DNA from: CAWGGS01 sp046704745
GTDB lineage: Bacteria; Desulfobacterota; Desulfobulbia; Desulfobulbales; Desulfocapsaceae
Length of the DNA: 64,000 nt
Assembly: GCA_046704745.1 (NCBI GenBank)
Contig: JBJKRL010000148.1
Span: 1 to 64,000 of the forward strand
Direction of reading: 5' to 3'
This document shows positions 61,767 to 64,000 of this stretch, piece by piece (position 1 is the stretch's first letter; every line of letters begins with the position of its first letter). The position numbers were made by a program, and so were the translations under genes. The notes beneath the pieces are model-generated. The model made no database searches, was not told the DNA's origin, and was given only the letters and a program-made list of their open reading frames with translations.

Positions 61767-62348
61767 AAGTCGTGCTCCTTTCATGAATCTGGTTAAGAGA
61801 TTAATTTCAAATCAGTTTCCGATGGTGCCGTGTTTGATCCTCCTTTTCTGTTGTGCCGATTGTTCGGCTATAATATAAGAATCCCTTGTTTTAGGGCGTG
61901 CTAAAAAAGGGCCAGCGAGCATAACTAAATACCTTCTCCGTAACATAATCTCAAAGGTATTGCAATTAGTTTTGACTTGTAATTAAGATGAATTGATGTG
62001 ACTTGACTAGAGTCTAAACTTATCCGATTTTTTGGGGAAAGGGTAGCTCATAATGGGAAATATTTTAAAATGCAGGTTTGGTTTTGTTTTTCAAGGCAAT
62101 TTCTCTTGTTGATCTTTCCTCTTTGTGCAAAAGATGACAATGATGGAGTTGCACTTTGCCTTCGTCCAAACTACAATCCTTAAAGGGTTTGTTGTCGGCA
62201 AAGTGATGATTGCAAGATATTGCGTTGAATAACCTACGGCCTGCCACTCTCATGAGTGGAGAGTATGTTGCTTGTGCCTGACATTTAATGGCGTACGCTC
62301 ATCGGCCTTTTCCCGGTAATGTTTATCTGCGACTCAGGGTAATTTTTT
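61767..62348. other. Divergent regulatory region between acs and the deacetylase gene
   Basis: About 580 bases without a supported gene. A 62-codon reverse ORF (62065-62253) has no recognisable features or ribosome binding site and overlaps a stem-loop (62152-62205). AT-rich stretches such as TATAATATAAG (61871 on) could serve as promoters for either direction. No clear sigma-54 site was found. Confidence 0.5.
62152..62205. repeat. Long stem-loop upstream of the deacetylase gene
   Basis: A 9-bp perfect inverted repeat CACTTTGCC (62152-62160) and GGCAAAGTG (62197-62205) encloses a second one, CAAAC/GTTTG (62167-62171/62187-62191). It would fold as a 54-base hairpin with an internal loop. It is 143 bases before the deacetylase gene and could be an attenuator, operator or small RNA. 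Confidence 0.5.
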
Positions 62349-63305
62349 ATGAAAAGAACGGGTTTCTTATATGACGACAGGTATCTTCTCCATGTTACAT
62401 GGGAAGGACATCCTGAATCACCGGCAAGGCTCATTGCTATCCGTGACCACCTTGTCGCAACCGGCCTCTTGGAAAAGCTGAAGTTGATAACGGCAGAGGC
62501 TGCAAACCAGAGATGGATTGAGACAGTCCACAAGATTCAATATATCATGCGGTTTGAAGAGGCCTGTATTATGGGCTTTCCTGATATTGATCATCAAGAT
62601 AACTCGATATGCAGGGATACCTATGAAATTGCATTACTCGCGGTTGGAGGAATCCTGCGGGCTGTTGATGAAATGATGGAAGGTAACATAGATAATGCCT
62701 TTTGCGCCGTCAGACCTCCCGGGCATCATGCCGAAGTTGATTGTGCCATGGGGTTCTGTTTTTTTAACAATATTGCCGTTGCGGCAAAATATCTGCAAAG
62801 AAAATGGGAAATTGAACGTGTCGGAATCATTGATTTCGACGTACATCATGGCAACGGGACCCAGCATATATTTGAAGGTGACCCTTCCGTATATTATTAT
62901 TCAATTCATGAACATCCTTCCTTTGCCTATCCGGGAACCGGGCGGGAATTCGATAAGGGAAAAGGTTCGGGAAACGGGTATACCTTAAACTCGCCGGTCC
63001 TGCCGGGAAGAGGGGATGAAGAGTATAAAAAAATGATTCTCAGGGATCTGGTCCCGGCTTTTAATGTCTTCCAGCCTGAAATCATTCTCGTTTCAGCCGG
63101 GTTTGACGCCCATAAAAGCGATTTGATGTCCGATGTCAATCTTTCCACCGAAGGTTATGATTTCATAACGGATACGATTTTGGACCTTGCTGACAGGCAC
63201 GCCAAGGGCAGGGTTATTTCTATCCTGGAGGGAGGGTATAACCTGGATATCTTGCCGATTCTGGTTGAAAACCATATACGAAAAATGGCGGGGATTGAAA
63301 AATGA
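62349..63305 (+). CDS. Histone-deacetylase-family protein, AcuC-like
   Basis: A 318-residue zinc deacetylase of the HDAC/AcuC/AphA superfamily. Catalytic features are RPPGHHAEVDCAMGFCFFNN with the paired histidines, DFDVHHGNGT with the zinc-binding Asp and His, and SAGFDAHKSD with the third zinc ligand. EGGYNL is near the C-terminus. AcuC-type enzymes deacetylate acetyl-CoA synthetase; polyamine-type substrates are the alternative. Its place beside acs and before a CBS gene favours the AcuC role. Confidence 0.9.
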   Translation: MKRTGFLYDDRYLLHVTWEGHPESPARLIAIRDHLVATGLLEKLKLITAEAANQRWIETVHKIQYIMRFEEACIMGFPDIDHQDNSICRDTYEIALLAVGGILRAVDEMMEGNIDNAFCAVRPPGHHAEVDCAMGFCFFNNIAVAAKYLQRKWEIERVGIIDFDVHHGNGTQHIFEGDPSVYYYSIHEHPSFAYPGTGREFDKGKGSGNGYTLNSPVLPGRGDEEYKKMILRDLVPAFNVFQPEIILVSAGFDAHKSDLMSDVNLSTEGYDFITDTILDLADRHAKGRVISILEGGYNLDILPILVENHIRKMAGIEK

Positions 63306-63335
63306 TTAACCAATCTTAAGAGGAAAAAGAATACC

Positions 63336-64000
63336 ATGAAACCAGAGAAACACGGGCATCATATGTTCATAAGCGAGATGATGGCAGAAGATCTTATTAC
63401 CATTGGACCCGATGCCAGAATCTCCGATGCCAGAGATCTTATGCAAGAAAACGGCATCCGGCATCTTCCTGTGGTCGATGATTCCGGAAAACTAGTGGGC
63501 ATTCTCACGGATAGGGATATGCGTGATGCCATGCCATCTATCTTTCTCGAAAAGGAAGACTATGAAAAGACCTTGCTGAAGGTCCTTGGTCATCCCATTC
63601 ATGAGATAATGACAAAAGATCCATTGGTAATTCCTGTATATTTCACGATCCAGGACACCTTGATGGTCATTCAGAAGAAAAAGGTGGGTGCCCTTCCCGT
63701 TGTTGACGAGGATGGTCTTCTCAGAGGAATTCTGTCCACCCGGGATCTGCTCGCATCGTTTGTAAATGTGTTGGGGATTGGGGAGCCGGGAGCCTTGTTA
63801 TGTATTCTTTCCGAAGAAAAACAAGGGCAGATGAAAAAAATAATCGATGTAATAACCGAAGAAAAAATATCCCTGGGGAGTGTTTTGGTTGCCCGGTATT
63901 GGGATAAAAACAAGAGGGCAATTTTTCCGTATCTCCTCACCAATAACGTAATAAATGTAAAGAAGAGGCTGCTGGAACTCGGTTTCGAATTGCTCGATCC
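63336..64000 (+). CDS. CBS-domain protein, AcuB-like, cut by the window end
   Basis: The open frame runs from ATG 63336 (after AGAGGAAAAAG) to the end of the window without a stop, at least 221 residues. Two CBS domains are clear: MAEDLITIGPDARISDARDLM through GILTDRDMRDAM, and IMTKDPLVIPVYFTIQDTL through GILSTRDLLASF. An ACT-like segment may follow (from about residue 150). The layout matches AcuB, the adenine-nucleotide-sensing partner encoded with AcuC in Bacillus. It is 30 bases after the deacetylase gene and probably co-transcribed. Confidence 0.82.
   Translation, partial: MKPEKHGHHMFISEMMAEDLITIGPDARISDARDLMQENGIRHLPVVDDSGKLVGILTDRDMRDAMPSIFLEKEDYEKTLLKVLGHPIHEIMTKDPLVIPVYFTIQDTLMVIQKKKVGALPVVDEDGLLRGILSTRDLLASFVNVLGIGEPGALLCILSEEKQGQMKKIIDVITEEKISLGSVLVARYWDKNKRAIFPYLLTNNVINVKKRLLELGFELLD

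Noticed and set aside
62065..62253. 62-codon reverse ORF between acs and the deacetylase gene
   Set aside because: It overlaps the stem-loop at 62152-62205, has no family features and no convincing ribosome binding site.
1..64000. CRISPR arrays, tRNA and rRNA genes
   Set aside because: No regularly spaced direct repeats of CRISPR size and no recognisable rRNA or tRNA sequence were noticed on reading; a tRNAscan/Infernal run would settle this.

Overview
The window looks like a chromosomal stretch of a Gram-negative, probably anaerobic deltaproteobacterium (Desulfobacterota, most like the Desulfobulbales). This is inferred from gene content and family flavour, not from a search. Supporting signs are an outer-membrane assembly lipoprotein (BamD) and an LPS-type arabinose-5-phosphate isomerase. 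Others are a paired b'/b ATP synthase stalk, nickel-handling genes (CooT type, LarB), a NIL-domain ferredoxin, and EF-P with its lysine ligase. Almost all of it is ordinary, densely packed housekeeping sequence. No rRNA, tRNA, CRISPR array or intact transposase was recognised.

Layout. 0.3-1.9 kb: kdsD, then a CooT-like nickel protein and a small protein with a natural hexahistidine tail. 2.0-4.5 kb: an unusual membrane protein with an N-terminal ubiquitin-E2-like (UBC) domain and TPR-like repeats, next to a cNMP-binding/DUF4388 protein. 5.7-9.7 kb: HAD phosphatase, YkgJ cysteine-cluster protein and a fused SecDF. 9.9-14.4 kb: larB, a split phosphotransferase/kinase pair, NIL ferredoxin, bamD, trxA. 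14.6-17.8 kb: hemL, then the membrane part of the ATP synthase (atpZ, atpI, atpB, atpE). 18-25.5 kb: a structured palindromic element, nucleoside phosphorylase, rimO, an HU/IHF gene, rRNA pseudouridine synthase, a UbiD decarboxylase, YjbQ, and a cbpA/cbpM chaperone pair. 25.8-34 kb: aroC overlapping a divergent glycogen-synthase-like gene, gap, and a 1425-residue PPDK-like phosphotransferase without a PEP barrel. 34.2-35.6 kb: a repeat-rich patch with an ArsR/DUF2892 pair. 35.7-39 kb: cysteine hydrolase and alaS. 39.9-45.9 kb: the stalk and F1 genes of the ATP synthase. 46-52 kb: AMIN-amidase, mutS, HIT hydrolase, phosphodiesterase. 52.3-53.8 kb: efp-epmA. 54-57.7 kb: a polysaccharide chain-length/tyrosine-kinase cassette. 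57.8-64 kb: a YgiQ radical SAM gene, then acs divergent from a histone-deacetylase-like gene and a CBS-domain gene.

How genes work together. The ATP synthase is split into two transcription units about 22 kb apart that together supply a full F0F1 set. The acs/deacetylase/CBS group resembles the Bacillus acuBC arrangement and suggests control of acetyl-CoA synthetase by lysine acetylation. efp and epmA form a translation-factor modification pair. cbpM and cbpA are a co-chaperone and its modulator.

The most unusual items are the UBC-like membrane protein, the barrel-less PPDK-like protein beside a GT5 gene that lacks the usual substrate lysine, the three-armed palindrome at 18.0 kb, and two families of non-coding repeats with inverted termini around 34.2-35.5 kb, one of which recurs near 52.2 kb.
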